From Lycocorax pyrrhopterus obiensis (taxonomy: Eukaryota > Chordata > Aves > Passeriformes > Paradisaeidae): a stretch of DNA of 64,000 nt. The position numbers and the translations under genes were made by a program. The stretch lies in contig JACSVZ010000007.1 of assembly GCA_014706295.1 (NCBI GenBank), forward strand, positions 52,776,975 to 52,840,974, written 5' to 3'. The notes below the pieces were generated by a model. It did no database searches, was not told the DNA's origin, and was given only the letters and a program-made list of their open reading frames with translations. Every line of letters begins with the position of its first letter. The first letter of the stretch is position 1. Below, one piece after another: positions 37,398 to 50,243 of the stretch.

Positions 37398-39471
37398 CTT
37401 GACATGTGAAGTGGCCCCTGGACTTGATGTTCCAGCGAATGAAAACTCCTCCTTTCCTGGTGCAGTGTGTCAATTTGGTGGGTCTGGGCCCTGGCACTAC
37501 AGAGATTGCTTTGCTCTTCACGTTACGTTGCTGCAGGAACACGTAACAGGGAGCCCTGAGCCTCCTTTCCTCCCCCTGTTCTCTACCCTCCTGTTTTCCA
37601 TATATTTTAAGGATGCTTAAACATTCCCTTGGGAACTGCAGTCCTAAAATATGAGGATAATGACCTTTTCATTGTGTTTTAAACTGCCTTTTACTTAGGT
37701 GTCTGTCAAGGGAGTAATTTCAGAGAAATTGCATTCTTCATAATCTGCACTGAGATCTGATGGTACCATTTCAATTTGAGTTAGGAAGCCTAGCTGTACT
37801 TAGCTTTTCACCAAACTCCTCTAGTTTAATAAACTTGCATTTAGTTTTGCATTAATTATTCCTGAACCTGAGGTCTTCTTGAAAGGTGGCAACTGCATGA
37901 GCGAATACAAAATAGTTTCATGAGAGAACTTGCCAGAGGAAAATTTTGGCAGTAGTTTGAGTATATTATAGAAAAAATATCAATGGACTCTTCAGATATT
38001 TTCTAGTTATTTTTCTTCATAACATAAGGGCTTATCATTTGCTTCTGAAATTAATAGCTCTGTTTTTATTTTTAGCATTCATAATTAGACATTAATTTTG
38101 CTCTCTGAATCCTTACATTTTAAATTCTGCAGTCATTCCCTTTTGAGCATGTACTACTCTGAATCTCTGGGAGAAAAGCTCATGAAGATTAAGTATATTT
38201 GAAGTGGTGTGACACTGTCTGGGTGATTTATTTTTACGTTCACACAGGATACAGTCCCATCCATGAAGTCACTGTAAGTGTGCAGGAATTCCAGTAAAGG
38301 CTTCCACAGAACATCACTGTGCAGGTCTAACCCTCACAACATCCTACGCTCACCTCTTCTTTCTGCTTTTAAATATAACTTTTGCAACATATCTCAAGAA
38401 TTTCTTTAAATTGCCTCATGTTTCCTTGGGTTTTTTTCCCTGCTGCTGCTTCTGCTATTTCTGTGTTTGTCGTTCCTCAATTGCTCCTCAGGACAAAGGC
38501 TCAGGACATCTTTGAATGCCTGTGATGCACTTTTCCCTTCATGGGCACAACTACATAGAACCCTGAAGCTGGGAGACTTTCAGCCACCAGTTTTTTCTGG
38601 CCTGTAGAGAACGTGCTGAAGTGTGGTGGAAGTATTTGTGGCTGGAATGCTGTTAAGTACATATCAACACAACAGAGGCATCACTGATCCCTCTGTTTGG
38701 AATGCCATCTCCCATCAGAGAAGTAACGTGAGGCTGCTTTGTGAAGAAGGCATACATGTAACACATTATTTTGTGTTCATATAGGTGTGGTGCCTAGTTT
38801 TCCAGAAAACAGCCTGTCATCCAGGCAGCTTTTTAGGAACATTTTCTGGTGTTATGGCATGTGCAACCAGTGAGATGGTAAAGCTTGGTTTCTCTTTAAT
38901 ACCTCTATTAACTATTGGTGCATCTAGGACGTAGGTGGTAGGCTTGAACCTCTTCTGCTTTATCCCTGTAACACACTGTAAAGGTAAAATAATGTATTAT
39001 TTTATGGGATTGATTATAGAATAAGAGGTCTTGAAGTCTTGCCACAGAACTCCACTTCACAGGAGAAGCCATTAGGGTGAGAAAAGCATAGTGCATTTGC
39101 CACTTGTCTCTGTAGCTTCCCAGACGTGGGGTTTCGCTTCAGGTCCCATGTGCTGGAAGGCTGTGTGGCAGAGCAGTGTCCTCTTAACAGCAGAGCCAGC
39201 TCTGTCTGAGTGATGTGTTGTGCCTGGACAGCCCTCACAGGGCTCCTCACCATTGTGCAGAGGGAAGGGGGAACCAGAGGAGGCTGGAAGGTGAAGGTTT
39301 GAGTGCTCAGCCCTCCTCTGCATCGTCAGGCAACTGAAATATCCTTGTGATGGCTACAGGAGAGACCCTCCACTGGGCTGGCCACAGGTGTTTGTAATTG
39401 AAAGTCTCTCTGCTGCATTTGCATGGGATTTCTCAAGCTTACTTTGGAAATTGTTCTTACAAGGTTTTGGA

Positions 39472-39985
39472 GAATCATAGCAAGGCTTGGGTTGGAAGGG
39501 ACCTTAAAGCCCATCCAGTTCCAACCCCCTGCCATGGGCAGGGACACCTTCCACCAGACCAGGTTGCTCAAGGCCCATCCACCTGACCTTGAACACTTCC
39601 AGGGATGGGGCATCCACAGCTTCTCTGGGCAACCTATTCCAGTGCCTCACCACCCTCACAGTAAAAAATTTCTTCCTAATATCTAATCTAAATCTTTTTC
39701 CTTTTAGTTTAAAACCCTTGTTCCTTCTTGTCCTATCACTGTGTAAAAAGCTGTTCTCCCTCTTTTTTATAAGACCCCTGTAAGTACTTGAGGGTTGCAC
39801 AGATCTCCATGGAGCCTTCTCTTCTCCAATCTGAACAACTCCTGCTTTGTCAACCTTTCCTCAGGGGCTCCAGCCCTTGAATAGTGTTCATGGCTGTCCT
39901 CTGGATCCAATTCAACAGGTCCATGTCTTTCTTGTGCTGAAAGCAGGACATCATCACCACTAGTTTTGTAGTCTACATGGTCCCA
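39472..39985 (-). mobile_element. CR1 LINE 3' fragment (about 510 bp), sense on - strand
   Basis: The + strand starts GAATCATAGCAAGGCTTGGG then TTGGAAGGGACCTTAAAGCC, the reverse complement of the CR1 3' end. The - strand frame reads [20 protein letters not shown], then [16 protein letters not shown]. Further upstream in the element, another frame reads [14 protein letters not shown]. It extends further 5' than the other fragments and ends near 39985. It is inactive through truncation and frame breaks. Confidence 0.95.
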
Positions 39986-42900
39986 AGGCACAGGCACATG
40001 GTGAGGTGTTTATTTACACACCTTTAACCAAGAAACATCTAAGCCTGTGACAAAACTGTCTCTGCAGAAATGCTCGGAAGCAGAAACAAAGGGTACCATT
40101 TGGAGAAAGAAAACAAACTGCTATCCACTTTTGTATTGCAGTACTGTTTTCAGGAAGTGTTTTGAGCACTTTAGTGCAATAAATAAAGGAAATTGAGCTA
40201 ATAGGTTGCCTTGAACCTCTGTTATGAAAAGGACAATAATAAGCAGATCTCATATTACAGGGGGCTGAACACATCAGATGTCAGCCTGACATAAGGACAT
40301 CTTTGCTGTGGGCTGCAACCATCTGAGGCAGGAGTACCTCCTGCAAGGAAAGCAGCATCCAGGGGAACCAGTTCCTCATCTTTCGAGGAATTACACTGCC
40401 TAACAGACACATTTGTTTCCTGCTGTAATGTTATTGTACAGTAATGATTGTTTTCTCTCTTTAAATTAGGCTTTTATTTGTGTGTTAGCGGTCTGAATTT
40501 AATGTCTCTTCTGTGGCTGGGGTAAGAAGTGTATACCTTGCTTTTATAGCGCAGCCTATTCACCTCTCAGGTTTCAGACCAAATGCTCTTGCTGCAGGAT
40601 TGAAACTCATCTAAATTATTAATAAAATAATTCCAGTAGAAATGAAATTGTCATAATGTAATTATATAATAATATATGTGTATAATATAAGTATTGGGAA
40701 TAATACATATACATTTGGAAGATATATGGTGGAAAACTTCTTCGTCCTATTAAAGATATGGGCACACATGCGAAGATAAGTGACTGGCCCAGCAAAAATC
40801 TCTGCTATTTTTCTAGGCAAACAATCCCAACATAACAGTCCAATGGAAAATCATTTGTTAAATTGAATTCAGAACAGGTCGCTGTAGCTGCTGCGAGGGT
40901 TATGCTGACAAGGATCAAGATCAGTAGTTTATTTACAGTTTGTATTCTAATTTGTCTAAATTCCTGAATAATTTTAATGTGATTCAAATGTGTAAGGCAA
41001 TTAAACATGACGTTCCACAGCCAGAGAGCACAGTCTCTGTGTCTTCAGCAGGTTTAAAATGAGCCCTAAAGCCTTTATAAGACTTGGTGTGTGGGAAGCC
41101 TCTAGAATTGCTAGAGGCATGAATTGAATGTACTGTAAATAAACTGTGGCATGAAAACTTTCACTAGTGCCCAGGCAGGAAAGAACATGCTGATGAATGT
41201 CGAAATGATAACATTTGAATGCAGTGGGTAGCTCCTGCCTGACACACATAGGGCTGGAGCAGAGAAAAATTGATTGATTCAGCCAGCACAATGAAGGAGA
41301 AGCCTGAGTCTGACACCACCATTAAATAGGAAAAATTTTGACAGGTAAGTCAAGCTATGCCATGTTTTTTTCATCACTGTTACATTTCTGAGGAGCTGCT
41401 GCCCTGGTGCCTGCTCTGCAGATGTGGTTCTGCAACATCAGGGGGCACCATGATTTTCTCAGGTCTGCCCTGTGAGCCTGCAGGAAAACAGAATCCTCTC
41501 CTGATTTCCTGTCTCTATTTCTTGGACAACAGGCAGCAGACTCTGAAATAATAATGGCAAAGATAACTGTAGGCTGGGTCCTGATGGTCTGGGAGGTTCC
41601 CAGGCTTGGTTGCTGTTTCTCCCTTATTTTCTGAGGGGTCTCACTTCATTCTGTTGTCTGTTTTGTGTCACTATACAGTCCTAGGCTAGGATTGTGTACC
41701 CCAAGACATGAAATGGAGACATGCCTCTCTCTTGTGTTCTCACCTTGCATTTTACCTCCTCCCACCCCCACCAAGTATTCACAGCTGTCCAGTCTCTTGC
41801 ACTGTTCATGCCACAGATTTCAAAACCTACCTGGACAGCCTGTGGAATCTCCATCACTGATGTAATGAGGAAATGTTGCTGTGTGGATACAACTGTTAAT
41901 ACAGCACCTGTATAGCAACTGAGAGCCTTAAAGGCATCATCTGAGACTTGTGCTGGTTCAAATGTGATCAAAATCTGACTATCACCAGCCTCTGAAAGAG
42001 TAGCTGAGAGACTTTGCTAGTTGCTGTCTGCCAGCAATGTTGCAGTCATGAGGCTTCTCCCAGGCTTTTGCCAGCTGTGCAGCTCCTGCAGAGAGTGAGT
42101 GTGCTCTGCAATGAAGTGGAAAGCCTTTCTCAGGTGGGGGATATTTCCTTATCACCTCCTTAGCAGCCGTACCAGCCCAGTCCAATGCGCTCTCTGAGCA
42201 GTCTTGCTTCTTTGAAGTCTTCCCTGTTTTGTTGTTTGTTTGGGTTATTTTTCTCCAAGTAAGAGCTATTTCTTTCAACAGCTGTGTGAAGCTTTATCCA
42301 CTCAGCAGGAGAATATCTAGAGCAATTCCTAAGTATCAATGTCCAGCTAGTGTGGATGGCACTAATGGGAGAATGCAGGTGTGGCCAGGGTGGTGCCTTT
42401 TTTGAATAGATCTTTTTTTTGTGTGGATTGATAAATAGCTTTGGCTTACAAGCGAGTATAAAGATAAACTGCAGACTGTTGAGAAGTATGATACATGCAG
42501 TGTTAGTGCCTGTGGAAAAATGAGGTGGAGCCCAGCTGTTCTGTAGTAATTTCCAAATACTGTATGCTGAGGCTTCTGCTCTTTCGGTTTAAGAAGCTTT
42601 GCAAGGAGAAAGGCCTAGCAAGGGAAAGGGAGAGCCCAGGGGAATGGACTTTATTCAAATAATGGTGGTTCAAATAGCCCCCTTCATTTCTCTGTCTGAG
42701 GCATGCATAGCTGTGAGGTGAGGTGTTGTAGCCCAGGGACTGACCTGTGAATAGGAAATGCTAGATTTCACATCCAAAGGGAAAAAAATACTAAGGATAA
42801 GAAAACATGGTATTTGATAATGGTAGGCAGGTAATGCAATATGCATGGCATATGCAATTATAATCAAGAGACTATTATGTCAAGAACTGTATAATCAAGT

Positions 42901-45900
42901 AATGAGAGACAATCCATCCTTCATAAGCTTAAAGGATAAAAAGATAGAAGAATTATCCTAACTTTTTATAAGGATAAAATACAAATGTTGGACAAATTAC
43001 CTATTTGGTAGGGCTTGGGAGTTGTGTGTGCATTTTCATGAGTTGAAGGTTAAGTTGTTTGAGTCGGAGCAACACTTTCTCTCTAAACAAAGCAGAAATT
43101 TAAAGCTCAAAACAAACTAGTCTTAGAAGTCAGAGACAAGTGGAGTTATGAGCTGAAGCAAGAAATCAAGTTTAATTGGTGTCATCTAGAGTGCCAAAAA
43201 GTGCATTTCATCTTCATCATCAATAGAGAATAAAAGAAAAGTAAAAGGCAGTCCAAACCTATTTTAAATAAAATACTTGTTCAGGGTCTTCGCCAAGTGT
43301 GACTTCACTGGATTTGTTGTGCTCGCCCACCTTGACTTTCTGGGCTCTGAAATCTCAGTAATGAGCTGTTTACCGGCATTCTTTTCAATTAGACCATTTC
43401 TCCTTGAGCAGCAAATGTTATTCTGTTAAACTGATGTAGTTTCAGGATTGTTTTTCCCTACTGACACAAGTCAGGTCTTTATAGGCAGGACTGACAGCTC
43501 TAGCAAAAACCCCCATATCACTGCCACTTGCAAAACAAGATTTTTTTTCTCTTTAAAAAGAGGTGGGGGAAAAAAGCCAAAATAAGATTGAAAGAAAATA
43601 GTCTGTGTTTCTAAAAGCCTTTTCCTGGGACTTTTTCATAATGTACCCTAAAAGTCAGGGGAATACAGTAAATGTTGTGACTGGAATGTTTTACTGCATT
43701 TTGTGCTGACAGAGCAATCATCCTTGCTCTGCCTCCATTCCCTTATCTATCCTTGCAGCTTGTCAGGAAAATCTAAGTTGGTTCAAAACAGCAAGACGCA
43801 AGTTCTCAGCTCAGTTACATATTTCCTCTGGCATTTTATGTATTCTCTGGGCAAAATACAGAAAAAACCCCAGTTTTATTGTAGACAAGCACGACTGTCT
43901 TAGAAATAATTTGGCCTTTTAATAGTTTGGATGCACAGATTAATTTCTGAATGTTCTTTCTTCCAGTGTCAGATCTTTCCTTCCTCACCTGCAGGCTATT
44001 GTGGACTCCATAAGCACAGGTAAGTGGGAATGAATCAGAAAATGATGATTCAGTTCCTGTGCTAAGGCTTGAGAACTTGAGCTTTCGTTCTTTATCTGTT
44101 TCTCGAGTTATAACATAAGCAAAAGGCCAAGAGCCTTAAAATCTGCTAAAACTAAAATAGCTAACTCCTTACTATCTCTCTGGGATAAGGCATGTCATCT
44201 TAGTGTAACTCCCAGGGCTTTGGGGATAAGAGCATTTCCCTCATTTGGGGAAAATAAAGACCATGAAGTGCTGAAGGCCCATTGAAGTAAATAGTCAAAT
44301 TTAAGTCAAGTGAACATAAGCCTGGATTTATCTCCCTGCCAAAAATAATCCCACCAGATTCAACACTTGTAATTTATCAGTTAGAAGTGCTGTTGCCGTT
44401 GTCCCCATTTCCTCAGGTCGGTGGCACAGTGGTTTCTTAAGGTGAGAGGTTCTATGCTGTCTGGACTTTCAGTGTAGGTCTTCCTCCTCATGTCACCCTA
44501 CGCAACTGGTCTCCAGACTAAGAGGAATTCTACTGTAACAATAAAAGCTCTACTTTAACAAAAAACCTCTTGAGTGGGACCCCGCTGAAATTTATAACCC
44601 TTATGTGCTGAGGATGCTTTTGCTCCTTGTGGTCTGTTTTGCAGTGTCACTTGTGAAGATCTGGAATGGGAAAGGACGCTGGCTGACATTGACATTACAA
44701 ATTTAATTATTCTGGGACTTGCTGCTGTTTCTCTTCTTCTAAATCATAGATCTGTCATTGCTCGGCTGGGTGTAGTAAATTCTGCTGTGGCTCTGCAGCT
44801 CGTGCATGTCTGCTCTGACTCATAAATTGCAAAGGAAAAATTGAGATGGGTGAATGTATTTAAATATTTATTCATTAGAGCTGACTTCAAAAATTAGAAT
44901 TTTTCTGAATAATTCCAGTTAGAGTATTAGTGTATATGTATTGTGATGGGTGTGTTGTTGAGAAGGCATTCAACTCCCATCAGGGATATTTTCCAGAAGT
45001 TGCATCTTGTGTCGATGCATCTTGTTTTGGCCCTCGCAGATGAAGGTGTTCTCCCTACTCTGGGATAGAGTTACAGTCTGCAGGGATGATCCTTGCCTCA
45101 GCAAGCAGGGGTGGGAGGGGCCTTACCACTCCCCACAGGTGTGGGATATGAGGCCGACAACACCCTTAAGGAGCTCCCACCTGGCAGAAAGCAGAGTACC
45201 CTGCTTTGCAGCACGGGGGCTGCAGGAGCCTGGGGAAGAGAGACCTCAGGGGCTTGGAACAACAGCCTTCTAAAACCTTGGTGCCTTGGACATTACGCTG
45301 CTGTCTAAGGTTTTGTGGGGTACAAAAGCAGCAAAACCTTTCATTGCATGAATATTCAAATTATTCTTTTTAACTGCAGCTGAACAAACCCTCTAAACTA
45401 GTGAAATACAGCAAAAAGAAAATACCAAAGATAAAATAATGTGAGAGGAGCTGGAATGAATGACAGGCTGTTAAAGAATGACTAAATAGCCAGAGTTGTT
45501 TTATAACAATGAAGTTTGTTTCCAAAGACATGGGGGAAGATTGGGAAAACAATGAAAAACTTCTGGTAATGTTGATACAAGACCATGTAGACAACATGCC
45601 ATGACTTAATGTGTACGGATCAGCATGTATGGTCATTAGAAGCTGCTCCAATCTGTGTAGCCCTCTCCTTTCCTGGTACTGCACTTTTGTACAGGGGAGT
45701 TGAACAGCTCACTGTTCATATTAAAATGTCATGGTGTTCAGCAGTAGAAAGGTGAGGAGGGTGCTCCTTAAAGAGAATAAGAAGCAGTTAGCATCCTGAA
45801 AGGAGTGTCTTCCAAGAAAAAATCTGAGAGGACTACATTTACATAATTTAAGCAATGTTTAAGGACACATAGAGTAATAGTCTGTAAAGATTACAAGGTT

Positions 45901-48900
45901 GCAAACATGAACGGGGGATAAGAATTTTACATGAAAGTCCAAAGGATGCCAATTAGTACTTTAAAATTAAACAAGGGGAAATTAATCTAAGTAGCTACAT
46001 AATCATGCTCTGTGATAGATTATAGAGTGAAAATTCTTTTTAATTAAAAGTGCTGGAAGGGGAAAAGTTTAGTTTGATTAATTTTCTAGTTTGGGTGAAG
46101 AAGTTAGAAAGTGTTAAGTTGAAAATGACCTGTGTTATGGCTTGCCATGGTTTAAACTTAAAAATTTTAGACTTCTAAAAAGCTTAACAAAAGGGACCTG
46201 CATTATTCATCATTATTGAGATTATGTACCTTTTTTAAAGCTTAATTTGGAGTGAGAAAACATCTCAAAAATGCATTTGCTTTCCATGAGTTCCTAATAG
46301 TTTTGGTCTGTTATTCCTGGTGCATTGTACCCCATATCCCTAGTAGCATGTTGGTAGTCTTGTTTGTTTTGATATGTGATTCAACATGCCTCACTCTGAT
46401 TTCTTTCAGCCTCTTTTGTTTTCCCAAAAACAATCAAAGATCAGTGTTCTGTGTCATCTACATTCTGCTTTCGATTTTCATTCATTAAAATGACATTTTT
46501 CATCTTCTGTTTCACTGCACTGTTGGGGACTTGCCACTTCTTTTACTCACCCTTTCTGTTCTTACTCATGGCAAATGAAATAATTAATCAAATCAAAATT
46601 CCTGCCATAGCTACCTACAAACCCTGCATACGGAATTTGATGTAGTTTTTGTGTCAGCATGGAGGCACCTTGGCGTTCTTATAATGCTTAAGAGAAAATT
46701 GGACATTTATGTCCTTGGGAAAAGATATTTCATAGCAAATTCTCCACCGCTGGAGTGGAGGGGTCTGTGGAACTTTGGCTGAAGATCTGTTGTTTTGCAT
46801 TTCTGTAGACACTTGTCATTAAATGAACATAAGAGTAGAGTTAAGTTTACCAAATCACATCTACTTGAATGAAAAAGGGAAGTCAGCTCTTCTGAGAAGG
46901 ATATTTTAGATGCTGTTCTCTATCAGAAATGTCCTACAGAAGGTAAGTGCTCTGAGGAATGTGCTGGCAGACAGATCTATTGCCCCTTTCATCTGGATTA
47001 AAGCTTATTCTCTGCCTTTGTCTCTTTTTAACAAGGTTCAATCTCTTAAAATCTCGGTGATTATAAGTCTGTACAAGCAGACTGTCTGATGGCACAGCAG
47101 AACTCTGTAGGCTGCTTTAAATATCTCCAATGACATACTCTAAAACTCATCATGATGTTTTTGGATTACTTTCTCCTGGTGTGAAAACTGAAGGCAAGCA
47201 AAAAATTAAGACACTAGTACAAATAAAAATTTATTGTGAAAACACCTATCATCATTCTGGCCTTATGCCTCAGATCTCTCTGTGAATGTCTCAATAAATC
47301 TAAACTGAATGTGACAAAATTAACCCCAAAACTCCAGGACTAAATCCTTTATTATAATCTTTCAAAGTTATTTTTGTTTGGAAAAGTTAATCCAAACCAT
47401 AGTATATCTGTAAATCGGATAAAGTTTTGGTGAATTATTAAAAATATTTCTCACGTTCATAGAAAATTAGCAAATTTATTGTCAGTTTTTCTAATTAAGG
47501 AGAAATTTAAATCAACACATTAAAGCTAAAAAATTTTATAGCCATTTTGATTGATTCAGTTGAAATTAATTACAGGGTAATATATTGTTCTCTAGCAGAA
47601 GTCATTACAGAAAAATGTTACAAGGTTATAGGCTATTTTACAAAAAAACCCAGTACTAATTGACTGAAAAGGCTGGTTTTAATCTATGTATTAGGGCACA
47701 TAAACTGAGAAAAAGAGTCAAGTGAAGGATAGAAGCAGACTTTGAAACTGCAGTAGTATGAAAGAATATAATAGAACAGGATATTAAATAATCAGAGATA
47801 TAATATCTAGCAGAAATGTAATTTTGTGTAATTGCCAAAATAGCACTTTAGGTCAAATAATGAACAATATTATAAAAGGATTAGTCTGACACTGTGTTCC
47901 AGTTCATAAATGAGACAATTTAGTGTTCTGTCACTTACATATTTTCTTAGGTGAGATAACAGTTAATTTTCACCTCTTCCATGCAAATCCTTGTATTCAT
48001 TGACCAGAGAAATGAATGCCTTGCCTTAGGGATTGTCTAAATTTTACATACCTGGATGAGTCAACAGTGAGGATTTTTTCACCTCTGTTTTCTATCTTGG
48101 TGTTTCGAAGGGGAAATAACAGCTCTTCTGGATCTCCAAGTCAATTTTCTGCAGGTCACATCCTGCCATAAGAAGCTCTTGGCCTTTGGAAACCTCATTG
48201 TATGTGTTTATTATCGACTTCGTGGAATTATTTGCAGCCTGCCCTACCTCTCGCACCCACTGTGAGCAAGTTTGGAGTGTAAAAAACCACAAGGCCTGTG
48301 ACAGCTTTCGTACCGAAATGAGCACCACCTCGGACCTATCTCCTGCCTTACCTGTGTGATATTACTTGCTGCCATTGTTCTCCATGGGGCTGCAACAGAC
48401 CCTGGAGGAACTGCAGGGACTTGATGCCTGATCAAACAGCACAGCAAGTACTTGCACACAGCAATAATGGTCAATTTTTTATATTATCCATGAAGAAAAT
48501 GGAGAGCAATGGGTGATATTCATACCAAATGCATTGAATCTGTGGCCTCATGATTGAAGATGCTTATGTGGGAAATGAACAGTTCTGTAGTCCTGGTTCA
48601 TAGTTAGCTGCCAGGTAACTGCTTTCAGAGAATCAGCAGAAAAAGTATATTTTCTTAATGGCTACTGAATAGATCATTATTTTAGCTTTACAAGGAGCTA
48701 GTTTATATTTCCACAGTGATCTCACTGATTACTACCATATATTGCACTAAGCAAGGGCTTCCCCCATACATGAGCTGTCGAGATTCAGTATTTTAAGTCT
48801 AGGATATATGAACACAACTTAAAATAATTATTAAATATTTATTGCTGTATTCTACCTCTTACCAAGCAGGAATACTGAAGCCAGGAAGAAAATCCACAAA

Positions 48901-49528
48901 GGATTTCCCTTTCTCTACTTGTTTTTCTCCTCCTCTCCTTTTGCTCTCTCCCTTTTCTTCCTGTCCCAGTTATACACTCCATTATGGTGAAATGGTGAGA
49001 AACAGAAAAATCGATGGAGGAAATGCCAAAAGTACAGGTGAAAATACATCTTCTTGGACTCAGGGGTAAAGGCTACAGACAGCCAGACTTTCCTTAGGCT
49101 TTAGAAAAATCACTGTTAGAAATACCAAGTACATATGAAGAAAGGGCAACTGTGGAATGTAACAGTCCTAAAGACATAAAAGATTGTGTCAAGTATATGA
49201 GTAATAGAGGAGGAGCTTATATCACTGGTTTTTGAGTAATTTTCCAGAAAATACAGAACCCTCTAGTGAACTCAAGACTGTGGATAAACATTTTTTTTTC
49301 CTTGCTTACTTTCAACAGGCTGATGAGAAGTCATCCTCCCACACCCAGAGGCCATGGGCTGTGAACCAGTTTTCTCTGGAGCTTACAGAGAAAGACACAC
49401 TCCTTTAGAAAGCAATCCAGTTCATGAGCTTTAGTCATTAACTTTTGCTGGACTGATGCCCCTCAGAGCAATTCCATGTTCTATTGAATGAAGGGAAAAA
49501 CAACCCCGAAATATATCCACTGGTGTCT

Positions 49529-49534
49529 TTTATT
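49529..49534 (-). terminator. BEGAIN: Candidate polyadenylation signal of BEGAIN (distal)
   Basis: TTTATT on the + strand is AATAAA on the - strand, about 710 nt past the BEGAIN stop codon. An alternative AATAAA lies nearer, at 49852-49857. The choice between them is a guess from motif and distance. Confidence 0.35.
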
Positions 49535-49851
49535 AAGTTATGCAAAATACAGTATTAATTATGACACTGCATGCATTTTAGACAATATAAATGCAAGCCT
49601 ACAGAAAATGTGACAAAGAAACCCTCAATTACTTTTGAGGTAGTATACAAGGAAAAATAGGAAAGCAGAAACACAGTGGATTAAAAGAACAAAATATTAG
49701 TATCACTTTGTGCATACATTAGTCACTCATAAATACATTTGTATGAAATAACTTAAGATACAATTCCATTCTTGTTAAAAAATATACTTCTTCAAATTCG
49801 CTATTCTTGTTTTGATTTCACATGACATTTTATGGTATTTTATCAGGTGGG

Positions 49852-49857
49852 TTTATT
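49852..49857 (-). terminator. BEGAIN: Candidate polyadenylation signal of BEGAIN (proximal)
   Basis: TTTATT on the + strand reads AATAAA on the - strand, about 390 nt past the stop. It sits next to a T-run on + (A-run on -). Use of this or the distal signal would need transcript data. Confidence 0.3.
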
Positions 49858-50243
49858 TTTTTTGTCACTGCCATCATGATTTTACCCTTTTCCTCCAAGA
49901 ATTTAGGCACAGATGGCCTCATGCACAAAAATAAATAAGAAACCTGCTTGAAGGGAAAAGAATTCTGCTCAAATAGCTTAGGATAGTCTAATAAATACAT
50001 TTTTGTTTATAAAAATATTTCAGGTTTATAAAAGAGGGGGGGGGACGGTCTCCCATGTGGAAAGGATGTCAAGTGAAAAGTGCTGTATAACGTTTTTGAA
50101 GAGATTTTGTTTTAAACATATAGTACCATTATGAATATATATTTTATAATAATCCTGTTTCTTAGAACCTTATTGTTCACTAGAAGTATCAAATGCTCTT
50201 TCCTTCCTTTTGTTTGCTGTCTTATTGCCGTTTGGGGAGATGC

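Larger units (their letters stand above)
30391..49509. other. Intergenic interval between WDR25 and BEGAIN
   Basis: About 19 kb lie between the two converging genes. I found two clear CR1 fragments (37155-37397 on + and 39472-39985 on -), an AT-rich dinucleotide-like run near 34820-34858, and a perfect hairpin at 36580-36603. A GC-richer block near 45070-45310 belongs to no family I recognise. Open frames up to about 130 codons occur but show no family motif, so I treat them as chance. I see no tRNA or snRNA gene. Confidence 0.75.
49510..50243 (-). other. BEGAIN: BEGAIN 3' untranslated region (end inferred)
   Basis: This stretch of about 730 bp downstream of the BEGAIN stop on the - strand is AT-rich and includes a run of nine G on the + strand (50036-50044), which is C9 in the mRNA. 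Two AATAAA-type signals on the - strand are visible, at 49852-49857 and 49529-49534. The distal one sets the end used here, and the real end could be elsewhere. Confidence 0.4.

Noticed and set aside
46252..46645. Two overlapping hydrophobic open frames (78 and 64 codons) resembling membrane segments
   Set aside because: The DNA is T-rich, which gives Phe/Leu/Ile-rich translations by chance. There is no family motif or splice context.
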